Below, piece by piece: positions 24,541-37,300 of a DNA stretch of 64,000 nucleotides. Location of the stretch: positions 197,966,001-198,030,000 of the forward strand of contig JBITNC010000001.1 in the NCBI GenBank assembly GCA_050084985.1, read 5' to 3'. Both the position numbers and the translations under genes were made by a program. Every line of letters begins with the position of its first letter. Positions within the stretch are counted from its first letter, which is position 1. Source of the DNA: Nageia nagi (lineage: Eukaryota; Pinophyta). Below the pieces are notes generated by a model that made no database searches, had not been told where the DNA came from, and saw only the letters and a list, made by a program, of their open reading frames with translations.

Positions 24541-27500
24541 TCAACATATATCAATTATTTGATCTCAAATATCAATGACTCAAGAATAAAGAATGTATAT
24601 AAAAGAAAAGCAAACATGAACCCCACTAATCATTTGATCAAAACACAAAATCAATTCATTTATAAAGTAATACTTTTGAAAGTAGTTATAAGGTGCCTTC
24701 AATATTACCATTCACTTCTTACTCATAGCAGATTATTTGTAGTTAAGGCCAAAACAATCACCATTAATATGAAAAAGATGTACATTTTTTTAAAGAACTA
24801 TTAGATGCTTTTAATATCTCCAACTACCTCTTCTTATTTGCAAGAATATACCTCATAACAAAATAAGGAACCCATCACAAGCTTGATAAATATGTAATTT
24901 ACCATTAAAAATGGTCAACAAATAGATCAAGATACCCATCATAGGTATGGTGAAGATGTAATTCTATCAACAAGAATAATGAGAATATATAACGAACCCT
25001 TTATGGAGTCCAAAAGGGTTGAAATTTTAAATTCTCTAAGGAGAAACTTGCTTATGAACTATGACCTCAAGCCTAATTGAAAAAGAAAAGTTTTTTGGCT
25101 TAGTCTTAATACCTAGCCTTGTCTATATATTTTCTTCCATGTTCTTATCTATTTGGTGAAATTTGTACATTACATAAGTTAATTTTCATATTACAAGCCT
25201 TCTCTTATTTCCATTAGAATCATTTGTATAGAATACCTTAACATAACAAGGTATGATTATTGTCTACCCTATGTCTTGAATTAATTCAATTCTCTCTTTT
25301 TTTTGTAGTTTTTGGAACTATATTTATTATCTAAGGATTGATTATGCATTATAATTTTAGTGCATAGATAATGAATCTTTGATCTTCATGCATAATTTTC
25401 CCTAAATTAGGATTTCATTTTCAATTGCTGTACTCTACATACAGTGCAAGTATGAAATGCATCTAACTTCTACAATATATCATTGTTATATTAAAGTAAT
25501 AATAGCTTATGGCATGCATAAGGAGAACCAATAAACTCACCTAGAGTGAGAGTTCAATAAAGACCCCCATCTTGTTGATTAAGTAGAAACATTATGTAAT
25601 CACTTCAACTAACAACAACAATGAAAGAATAGAATTGCTCAAAGCATACAAGACCAAAATAAATCACTAGATCCACAACAAGAAAAAATTCTCAAAGCTT
25701 TGCTACCACCCCTTAAAGATACTAGTAAAAGAAGAGCACACCACCAATCTATGGTAGTATTGTAGACCACAAATCATTTAATATCCTTTTAAACCCAATT
25801 GGTTTCTAGGTCATCTAAATTTATCCACATATAAATATATATCAATTATGTATTTGAGTTATTGTTTCTACCAAAATTAAGATGCACAATAAAATTGGCA
25901 AGCTTATTCTAAACCCTATAATCACAAATTCCTCCAACTACACGAGACCATATTCCAACCTTTACATTAAAATCATTATTATTTTATACAACACGCAACT
26001 ACATCTATGAAAGACTTGCATCAATGAAAGTCAAATAATTTCAACATAAGCTATCATAAGCCTTGGTTCATAATTTAAAATGAATTTGTCAGTTTTTAGG
26101 CATGATCTAAATCTATTATTTAAAAGCATTAAATTCTAATATAACAATGCTTATGTAATCAAAGCATTGTAATTCCCTATTAGAAGCCTATAATATAGTT
26201 ATTAGCCTAAAAATAATTTTATTAAAATATGAAGATTTGCTCATAAGGTGCTAATTCCTTAATTTCCCAAAATATAGCTTCTCATTCAACCCATTCTAGA
26301 TGTTTAACCAATTTTTATTATAATTCCTATACAAAATTCTTTTCCTATTGTTATTCTTGAATATCATCCATATAATGAGCATAAGGAGGTCAAAAATCTA
26401 TTTAAATCTATTACTAATAAGGCCATAACCCTTAAAAGATAACAAAATACTCAAACTTTCATGCCTAATCCTTAAGATAATATAAACACTAGGTCTCCTC
26501 AAAATAATCAAAAATATCAACAACCGCATGTCAATCTAACAAATACCCAAACGAAAAATAAAATTCTTAAATAGCCTCTCTTGAAACTCCAACCACATTG
26601 CAATAGATCTTGAAAAATGCTATCAAAGCTATAGTTTCTTTATAAAAGAACTATGTTAATTATCGAAATGCATGCATTTATCATTACATTGATCCCTTCC
26701 CTTCAATCGTTTGTCCTATAGTTGAACCTCAAGAAAAATAGACTGGAATTATACATATAACAACATAGAGTCCTCCATCAAAGGAAGATCCATCAAGCAT
26801 TAAGAAAGTAATGATAATCTAGAATAAGGGCGAAGTCTATGTCATTGCAAATAATGTTGGTAGTGACACTTCTATACAATAGGTTATTACAAATAATGTT
26901 GCTAATGACACATCTACTAAAAGTAAGCCCCAAGTGCATTTGATTATATGACTAAGTCCAAATTAAAAGCAATCGACACTGACGAAGCCAAACCAAAATA
27001 TCCAAAAGCCTTATTAAAATGTTCCAATTGTAGCTAGTTCACGCAAAAATATGCCTCATGCCTAAATAGCTCACAAAATAAATGTTCCTCAAGCTACTAG
27101 ACAACAAGAGGATCACTTGGAGGTAACCAAAGATCAGTTATCCCAAAGTCAGTACTCAAATGGTACAATCAATTGGATCATTCAATGTAGTTGACCATAT
27201 AAAAAATCCACAATTGCATGCGCAAGTCAAGAAGGAAATGAAAACTATGCATTTGGACTACAAATTATTTATACCTCTTGTGTATTCATTTCAACATTGA
27301 CTGTCCATTATATATTACTAATAAACCTCGTATTTAGATATTATTAGCTTATTTCACATTCAACATAATAATAGCAAATGTAAATATGTATAAGATTGAA
27401 TATTGTCCAACCTTTACAAAGCGAGTGGACCTTTCAAAAGAAACATCATCTAATATATCTTTGGTTTGCTTGGGCTAAGAATCAATGAAGAATTTTATGT

Positions 27501-28122
27501 TAACAAGATATTTGCATGCATCATTAGAAACAAATATCCATTTGAACGACTAGGCACCCAACTGGATGCTTTTAAAATAGGATCAATTGTAGTAAGTGAT
27601 TGTCCCATAAAAATGAATCGTTTTTACATATTAAGACACTTCAAAAATCACATAATACAAATCCAGGAACAAACCCTTTCATATAAAAGATAAGATAAAC
27701 CATTGATGTCTTCCTTCCCTGTAGTTTGCAGAGGTGCAAACCATGATAACATTGCTTCAACCCCTAACTTGTTAACCCACACCAATATTAGAGAGTTCTC
27801 ATTTTCATGATTGTGATTACCAACATTATTACAAACAAATTTGCATTCAATACGCAGTCATGTGTGAGCAGCAAAATCAGTGTACATGCAAACTGCACTG
27901 TCAGGTAGTTTCCTGACATGTAAGTACGTGGAGAAGCAACAATACACAATTTGAATGCTCCCTTTACCCCACAAAATGCTAAAATGTTAAGATTTTCAAT
28001 AGAACTCACAGCAACATAGAAGGCTTATGCAGCAAATACCAATCTACTATGTATTGCCCACAATCTTGAACATATCCTGCACAGACTTAAGCATGACATT
28101 TTCATCTGGAACAGTACACAAT
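24541..28122. other. Intergenic DNA downstream of CAP-H; one unexplained open frame
   Basis: No retroelement motif was recognised. A plus-strand frame at 27466-27693 (75 codons, reading KNKYPFERLGTQLDAFKIG-like sequence) has a less biased amino-acid composition than chance AT-rich frames, and a related reading can be followed upstream from about 27390; I cannot assign it and it could be a decayed gene fragment. The segment 27700-28122 should contain the CAP-H 3' untranslated region on the minus strand. I could not fix a polyadenylation signal. Confidence 0.35.
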
Positions 28123-28353
28123 TCATTCATATGCATTACCTGGAAATGCTTCCTTTAACGAGCAAAGAGGTATCTGGATGTTCAGTTCATCTAAGCTTGG
28201 CCGATCTTGGATAATTAAGCAATACTCATTAGCTAAATGTAATAAGCAAATGAAACAAAGATGAACTGATATATCCTCGGCTGCAGCAGCTTGACAATTG
28301 GTAGGGAAATCGCTAAGAAGTCCCTTGAATGACATATCAGGCTTCTGTTTGTC
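28123..28353 (-). CDS. CAPH: CAP-H terminal exon
   Basis: The acceptor is GGATAG before [13 protein letters not shown], joined in phase 0 to the exon ending at 50173. It encodes the conserved CAP-H C terminus ([18 protein letters not shown] and LDELNIQIP) and then 15 extra residues to a TGA at 28123. The tail after IQIP is longer than in the plant homologues I know. A GGTAATG site just before the stop could be an alternative donor to a further exon, so the extreme C terminus is less certain than the rest. 21.8 kb of intron separates it from the previous exon. Confidence 0.9.
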   Translation of the reverse strand, partial: DKQKPDMSFKGLLSDFPTNCQAAAAEDISVHLCFICLLHLANEYCLIIQDRPSLDELNIQIPLCSLKEAFPGNAYE

Positions 28354-31300
28354 CTATCCAGAAAAAAATGTATCCAATCAGCAACTAACACTAATGGAGA
28401 TAGTATGTCCATTGTTGAAATTTAGAAGTAGAATGAAACTCAAGGTAACAGTCAGAATGGTTTAATTGCACCTAGGTAACATGAATCAGGAAAAAGCTGG
28501 CAAAATAAAAGATTAGCTATTCATTACTTTCAGAAATAGCAGACAGTGGAGTGTACTCAACCAAATAAATGCCCAGAAATCAACCAAAGCCTTGTTACAA
28601 TACATATTGCCTGCCTAAAATTACCAAGATTCGATTTGCTATGAGCAATTAGAAGGGTTGAACACCAAGGAAAAACAATCTAAAACCTGTGAAATGTGTT
28701 ATTTCTCTGACCTGAAAATAAAATTGGTTTTTGCTGTATCGCAAAATGAAAAATATAGTTTCCATGAACATTTGCAAGCACCAGTTAAAGTACAGACTCT
28801 TTGATGGATTATAACCATACTTTGAGGAAACGTCCAAGATAGGAAATGAGTCATTTTTTAGCATTAAGCAAAGACAAAATTACCAAATTGGAAGAGTCAA
28901 CATCAGCAGGATCAGAGAATATTACAGGTAGGGAATGTTTAACAAACTCTTTGAAAGACGTTCACCAACGAATAGAGACAGACTTCAAAGATCAAAACTC
29001 TGATTTTCCAATTCTGGTGGCAGCTTTTTGAAAACTAAATGAGAGAATGGCCCTCCAGACCCTAGGAGCAGATCCTTTTGTAACACTGACTGATTGCTTA
29101 CATGTTCAAAATGGGCACTTAATAATAAAGTTATAAACCTTTAATTTCTATGAAAACAAAGATGCCTTTTTCTGCAATAATAATTTTATAATTTCAATGT
29201 AGTGTGTGAATGCTCAAACACAAATATGAGGACAAATAAGCACATGGGCTAGCAGTTATATCAACCAAAGATTACAGAGATTATGGAAAGAAAGACGTGT
29301 CATTCTCGCTATCATTCTAATTTTGGTGCTCTTGACAAAATGCATAAATAGAACAAGTTATTCGCCCTCAATAGCTGCTGTTTACATTGACGTCTCTGCC
29401 ATTGCAATTTAGGATTTTTACTTTGTTCTTGGATACTTATAAACCTCTAATTTCTACAAAAACAAAGCTACCCTGTTTCTGCAATAATAATTTTATAATT
29501 TCAATGTACTGTGAAAATGCTTAAACACAAGTACGAAGGCAAATAAGCACATGACCTGGCAGTTATATCCACCAATGATTACAGAGATAATGGAAAGAAA
29601 GAAATGTGACTTACACAATCATTATAATATTGGTACTCTTGACAAAATGCATAAATAAAACAAGTGATTCTCCCTCAATAGCTTCTGTTAACTTTGACGT
29701 CTTGGCCATTACAATTTAGCCTTTTAACTTTGTTCTCGGATACTGCTTATGTTTATCTTGAGAATAGCCTTCATTGATCTAAATACTTACAACTTACATC
29801 TTTGCATTGCATGCTCTCATGTGAGCTTATGACTCTTTCTTACCCACAGAACAGATTGACAATCATGCCAATTGTTTTATTCCTACTACATCATTAGTAG
29901 GATTTCTCCATGTCAATGAAGTCAAAGGAATCTGTGTGCTTCTCATCAGATGCGAATCTCTGTGTTCTTGATTTTTGCATTATGATCTTAGGAGCAGCCT
30001 GGTAAAACTGGATATCATTCTAGAATATCATATCACAGTTTAATGGGAGATTTCTTCTACTCCAAGGCTCTATAGACAAATGCTTACAAGCTATATATTG
30101 AGTTCTGCCATGTGGGTTGCTCAGCTGTGGTTAATTTAGATTGAATGAATCCTTTCACAACCTCAAATCAGTCGCAAATTTCATTTCCCTGAAAGAATGT
30201 AAACTCTTAGCATCAACATTGTTGACTGACTAACTCCCTGTTTAAGTAGTCTAGCCAGATGCAAAAACAGACTGGGAGGTGCATTGACTGTTAAAAAAAG
30301 GTTGTTGCATTTATCGGTGGAAGATGTTCAGGAAGAGGAGCATCATGGCGAGGGGAATTCGGCCAGGAGAGTAAGATCTCCTCTGTCTAGAAGGAAGTGG
30401 AGCCCAAGGAGAAGCTCTACTCCAATTGCCAAAGAAAGAAGTCCAAGAAGTTGTCCTACACCAAATAGAGACTCTACACCTGAAAGGAAATTCAATGAGC
30501 TCCTTACAGCAATGAAAAATATGACAGAGGTAGTGCAGAAGCAAACAGTGAAGATGGATGATTGGTTTGGTAGAGAAAAAGGCTCCAAAGAAGAATGCTA
30601 GGAACCTTAGCCCTCCACGTTCTGTCTCTGAAGATGAGGATGATCCAGGAGACAAGGAAAAGAGTGAAAGGGTGCATAGCTTGAGAATATCACATAGCTT
30701 GAGAGACAAAGGATCCACATATCATGGGTCCATGAATCATCAAAACTCACTCTCATAGGGCACAACGTGGGACAAATCCTCTCTTGGGGAGGTACCAAGA
30801 TGAGGACGTTGGGAAGATAGAGGAGCCCCCAATCATTCCTAAGTCGTCCAAGGCTATTTTTGCAAAAAGGTCATCAAATGAGGTAAGAAATTAGATCTCA
30901 AATCCTCTTGAGTTGTATCAGATTTTCCAGGATTATTCCATGCTTGATTGAGAATTTAAAAAAGATGTGAATTTCAGTAGTTATTTGGAGATATTGGGTT
31001 TGAAAGGAAATAGTTCTCATGGAACTCAGTCTTAAGGAAGTCCATGGGGTGATAAGAAAGATTTACACCAAAAGATAAACAAAATACAGTTGCCTATGCA
31101 TGATGGGAAAAACATAACAGCTAGGGCATGGCTACAACAACTCCAAACATACTTCACTCTTTGCCCCAATATGATTGAAGAGGATGCAATATGTTGTTTT
31201 TGGAAGGAGATGCACTTGAGTGGTCGCAACATGGAGTAATTCGTCAAGATTATTCTCCAATTTCCTCTTTTGATGAATTTGCTAGAAGGTTAGTAAACGT

Positions 31301-34300
31301 TTTGATAGAAAGAAGGAAACTGACTATTTTATGGAGCTCACAACTTTGAAAAAGCAAGGATCAGTTGATGACTACATTTCAGAATTTCATAAAATAGCAA
31401 TGATGATTCATAATATTTAAGAGGAAAGGTTGACCTTTATTTTTATAGAAGGATTAATGGAACCTATACAAGGTGTGGTGAAAATCTCAAAGCCAAGAAC
31501 TCTTGATGATGCAATAAGAGCTGCCTACAATTTAGAACCCACTATGACCACAAAAGGTGTTCATACACATAAAGGACATATTACACAAGAGATTACAACA
31601 ACAATGGAAGTGACCAGCAAGCCCAAGCCATTCTTTCCACCAAGAACAAGCCAATTGGATGCAACTACTAGAAACAAATTGATGGAAGAAGGTAATTATT
31701 TTCATTGCAAGAAACCATGGGAACCGGAACATAGTTGCCAAGGCAAAGGGCAAGTACACTACGTTGAGGTCCTTCCTCATGATGATGAAAGTTCAGATTT
31801 GAAGCTAGATGGTGACATGTTGGAGCATGAGGATACACCCAAGGAAGAGGCATCTCTTGGAAGCATGATTGCTTCCCTCAATCGAGCACCAAAATATTTC
31901 ACCATGAAGGTAATTGAACAAGCAGGAGGACAAGAGGTAATGGTTCTAATAGAACCTGATGCCAACCAATAATAGGCCCAAAGGGCTCAACGTTGGCCTC
32001 CAAGGAGCCAACTAAGGCACACAAGTGTGCAAATTTGACCATTGAAGAAGATATATCGTAAAACAACCACACTCTCCCAGATCTATGGATGCCACAGTGA
32101 AGGGCTTCCTCACAAGCTTGCTCTCGATGAAGAGAACAAAGTGCAGTTCCGAAATACCACCGAATGGATTCAAAAATGTTCACCACTATGGATGCCTCAA
32201 GGAAGGGAAACCTCACAGCACGAACAATCACCTCAAACGCAAAATAGAAGGTGTTCCAAGGCTCCTAATCTCTCCCTGAACTACACGACCAAGGGTGCGT
32301 GATGCCACCAAGCCTTTAGAACCTCCAAAGAGAAGAAAGGGTTTCAATATCAAAATCATCATATCCTCCTAGATTTGGATCTCACCTAGGAGACATCACC
32401 CCATCCTCCAAATCCAATGTTAGCCTCCTAGAAGCTCCCAAATACCAAATGTGGGGTTGGATGTGTTTCCCAATGCATCTAGAAGACATGCATGCCCAAC
32501 ATTAGCCTTCTAGAGGCTACTCACACCAAGTATGGGTCAACAAGGGGTCTAGAGTCCTACCCAAGTTTGGAGCAGGTGTACAAGTGCAACATTGGGGCCA
32601 TAGGTGTCCATACATGCCATGCATTGGCTCTTTAGGTATCATACAACTCATGGGATTCCCAGAATCTATCTTTAGGATCTCCAAGTGCATAAAAATAACA
32701 ATAAAATAATTCATCCTATGCTTGGGAGAAAACTTTCCAACCTTGGGACTCACAATGTGGGTCCAATGGACCTTTATTTTTCTATCCCATGTTATTACTA
32801 ATGCAAAAACAAAATATTTATAAAAAGGACACCAATGATCCTAAATTTCCTTAATTTTGTTCAAAAGGGGATGTTAGAAAAGCCTCCCCTCTCAAATTGC
32901 TTGTCCTCAAACAATTGTAAAAAACCAAGAAATATTATCTTCCAAGAATACTTTGGTTCAAGTGCATGTGTTAGTTGTAGCTTCTTCAAGTGGAATGCAA
33001 CTTCAATATGTCCCATGACTATGTGACTTGAATCAGCCAATGAACTCTTCATCCATGTAGCAGCAATGGAAATAGGATACGCTTCTTTTATGAGGAAATT
33101 TTCATCCCTTGGAATGAAGAGAAAAACACTTATCATATCTGAAATATCAAAGAAGAGAACAGCCCCCTTTTTGAGAATACTTTCACTCCTACTGTTGAAC
33201 TCAGCCTTAAATAATGTCGAACATGAACTGATATTATTCATCATCTCCTAACTGTAATTTTCTGTTTCCCTGAACTGATATGAAATCTCAAAATGTTCTC
33301 CCTCAAAACCAGCTCTTATCAAGCAGGTTTGGCTCTGTAATTTGTATGCAAAAATTCTGATATTAGAATGGAATGTTTTCTATCAATAGCAATCCACATT
33401 AAGCACAAAAAAGCAGCCTTGATCCCATTATTTGCATGCAAAAAACTGATATTAAAATGGAGTTTTTTCTGTCAATAAGAATCCACATTAAGCATAAAAA
33501 TGCAGCCTTGATCAACTGCAAGAATTCTAAAATAATGTAGCCATGAGCTAGGACATATTCATGGTAGAATACATTGCCTCCAATTTGCTCAAGTTCTTCA
33601 AAACAAGATTATCTTTCCTGAAAAAACACAATCAGAAATAAAAGTGAGTAAAAACAAGTGGGGCTCTTGCCCCATAATGAAGGCCATGTCCTTCTGGGTC
33701 CCAATGTTTGATCTTCTTGTTGTCAGGCCTTCCTTTTTTTGTCATATCTTGGCCACATCACTTCCATATCTTCTTAAATTCCATGCAAGGTATGAACTTT
33801 ACCATCAACCTAAAAACTCATAGTTAAATTCTTGTCATCGATGTGAATATCACCCAATTCAAACAATCATTGTACTCCCAAAATCATATGAGGACGGCCA
33901 TCAAGAGGATACACAAAAGTTTCTCTAGTTGTATAGTTTGGCAGTCTTACTCCAAATTTTTCAACCACTAGATCTACAAGAGTAAGTTTCCCATTAGCAT
34001 TAGAAACTCTAAACCTAAGACATCCCCCTTGCACTTTTAGTTGGACTAGTTTGGTCATCTTGTACTATATCTATTCGATGTATTTGCATTTGCATTGTTG
34101 TAACTCGGGATAGGAGTTTAATGGGTCATGTGGACCCCACTGTCAGCCCAAAGTGGGACATCACCCTCTTAAGTAGTAGATTAGGAATGTGTTGCATTGG
34201 AGATCCCGAATTGTGGGAATCCCAAGGTATTTTTATGCATTTGTGAGTTGGACGGCTACCAGCATGCTAGTGCCACACTAGGGAGGGCCCCATACCCCCA

Positions 34301-37300
34301 CGTTGGCTCTTGAGGACTCTAGGACCCTAATGTTCACACTTTAAGTGCTAGGGACCCCACGTTGGCACTTTATGTGGTCATGACCCCCACGTTGGCATAT
34401 TATATGATTATGACCCCCACGTTAACACTGTAACGTTCCCCTTGAACATGTAATGGGACCCATTGGGACATCTTGTAATATATCAATTTAGTATGTCTTC
34501 ATCTACTTCATTGTAACTCAAGACAAGAATTATAATGGGTCCTAAGGACCCCACTATGAGCCCCAAGTGGGATGTCACCCTCCTAAGTAGTAGTTTTGGT
34601 TTGTGAGTTGTACGGAGATCCAAGATTGTGGGAATCCCGATGTCTATATATGTGTTCATGGGTTGGACGGACTTCAACATGATTGCACTACATTGGGGAG
34701 GGTCCCACACCCCCACGTGGGCACTTGAGCACTCCAAGACCCCCACATCAGCTATCTTGGTCATCATGGATCCCACTTCAGCATAAAGGGCCTTTATTAG
34801 TCCCAAGTTGGCACACAGGGCCATTATGACCCCCATGTTGGCTGGTTTGACCATCTTCACCCCAATGTTGGATTAAGAGGGGCTTGGCATGATTTCGATG
34901 TGATAAGGAAAATATAAATAGACATGAGGGCCTCATTGCTAAGGTAGACTATTGATTATATTTCTTGATACTAGACCTTTAAGAAAAAGACTTAGCGATG
35001 CCAGGCAACACATCCTATGCAGGTCGTCTAGAGGGTAGGCAGGCGTTGGGATCCCTAATTATATACTACTTTGGTGGGTCATCAAGCCAATTCCGAGGAT
35101 ACATCTTTACCATTCAATTGGTCGCCAGGGTTCGGGGAGGGCTCCTTAAGTGGAGAGGAATAAAGGTCTGAGGGGGTGGATCTAATCGTGTGGTTCAACA
35201 GATTGCAATGAGGGTTTCATCTTGTTGTGCCTTAGTTGGCTCCTATGAGGCCAATGTCAGGCTCTTTGAGCAAGGTTTTGTATTGTTGTCCATTCTTTAT
35301 CATAACACCAGCCATTGGGCACTACATCTCAATTTGTGTTGTCAATTTTGTTCTTGTGGCATTGTTGTGGTGTTTGTGGTATTTGTTTGTGTTGGTTTTC
35401 CATATTGTGGCCATCGTTGATGTTGTAAACTGGTATAATCATCATTGTGAGCATTCGTTGGGTATGTAATGAGTTTGGTAGCCTTGGAGGGTTGACGTCA
35501 ACAGTGTTTGTGTGTTTGGTGCCCTAAAGGACTAGTGTTGGTGCTATGGATGCATTGTTAAGGGAGTTGGAAGCCCTAGTTAGTGTCTTTGATGATTGTT
35601 TACAGAAATTTGGTTTGAAATCCGTTTTGGATCATTACAAGCACTTTAAGTGATTGGTCCCCCCAAATACCCAACGTTGGATTAGATGAGCCTGGGATGA
35701 CTCCTAGGTTTGTTCCAGACACAAGAAATGTATAAATAGACATTGGAGCTTTAGTATTGAACAGCTATTGATTATTATTACACTTACTACAGACCTTCGA
35801 GCACAAGTCTTAGCGGTGCTAAGCATTCCATTCCTAGGCAGAGCATCTCTAGGGTAGTCAAGTAGTGGGATCCTGATTATCTACAGCATAGGTGGAGCAC
35901 CTTGCCCATTCGGTGGCATTACAAGGATTTATTTCTACCTTCAATGGTTCACCAAGTTTCGAGGAGGGCTCCTTTAGTGGAGAGGATTCGGGATCTGAGG
36001 AAGTAAATCTATCTCGTGGTTTGGTAATTGTTCAGTGTTGAGGGTTTCATAGCATTGTTCCATAATTGGCTCCCTTGAGGCCAATGACTACCCATTGGTC
36101 ATTGGTATTGTATTATTATCATTCTCATCATTCATATACAACCAGAGGGTATTGGATCTCTGTGTATTGTGTATTCCATACTTGTGCATGTGTTGGCTTG
36201 ATTATGCTTCATTGTACAAGTATGAGCCAGACGTTGGCATTGTGATCTGTTATTCATTGTTATATGCTTGCAATTGCTAGATGTTGGCATACTGGGGTTT
36301 GATGGTTGGATCTTGCATTTTATACTTAGGCATTGGCATTTTAGGTATATGAATGTGTAATCTTCATATCCTAACCCTAATGTTGCATGCTTCAAGGTTT
36401 GTTGATGCATGTGTGATACCCTGGACCTAACATTAGGGTTTGATGATTACATCTTACTAGTTTGTCTTCGACTTTGAAATTTGGATCATCACAAAACCCT
36501 TAGTCATAATTCTTGTTTTCCTTAAAAAATTTTCATCAATGAAATTATGAGTAGCAAATTTCAACAAAAGAGAAAATATGAGAATAGTCTTGGCTAATTA
36601 CACCATGTTGCCACCACTCAAGTGCATCTCCCTTAAAATGCAACATTGCAAAATGAATTGCATCTTCTTCAATCATATTGGGGCTTAGGGTGAAGTACAC
36701 CTAGAGTTGTTGTACCTAGCCCTAGCTGTTATCTTTTTTCCATCATATATAGGTGCTTGCATTTTGTTTATCTTTTGCAGCAAATATTTCCTATCACCCC
36801 ATGAATTTCCCTAAGAACGGGTCCCATAAGAATTGTTCCCTTTCAAACCCAATAACTCCAAATAGCTACTGAAATTCACATCATTTCTTAATTTTGAATC
36901 AAGCAAGGAATAATCTTTGAAATTTTGATTTAACTCAAGAGGGTTTGGAACCCAATTTTTTACCTCATTTGAAGACCTTTTTGTAAACATAGGCTTAGGA
37001 GGCCTACGAAAGATTGGCGACTCCCCTATCTTTCTGTAGATGCCTAAAAATGAATTATTGTTTATTAAATAATTCATTTTAGAGCCTCAATGATGTATTA
37101 TGTACATAGGGATGAAATAATACCCTAAGTCATAATAAAGCTATGTCATATGTTTAGTGGACCCTTGTGGTATGTACAAGGGGTCAAAAAGATCAAAGTC
37201 ATGTAAAATTGTATCATATATAAAGGCATCAATTGATGACCTTAAAATTTACGGACAAACAAATATGAGGAGAACTCTAGAGAGATTCTAACACATGATA

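Noticed and set aside
30311-30718. 135-codon minus-strand frame
   Set aside because: Antisense shadow of the plus-strand gypsy gag, whose composition (Arg/Ser/Pro-rich) keeps the opposite strand open.
31899-32302. Overlapping frames of 86-110 codons on both strands
   Set aside because: They lie inside LTR copy B and its junction with gag; no conserved protein features.
35190-35469. Hydrophobic plus frames of 76-77 codons, possible membrane protein
   Set aside because: They lie in the U5-like part of a repeated LTR and are not kept open in the sister copy at 36030-36280.
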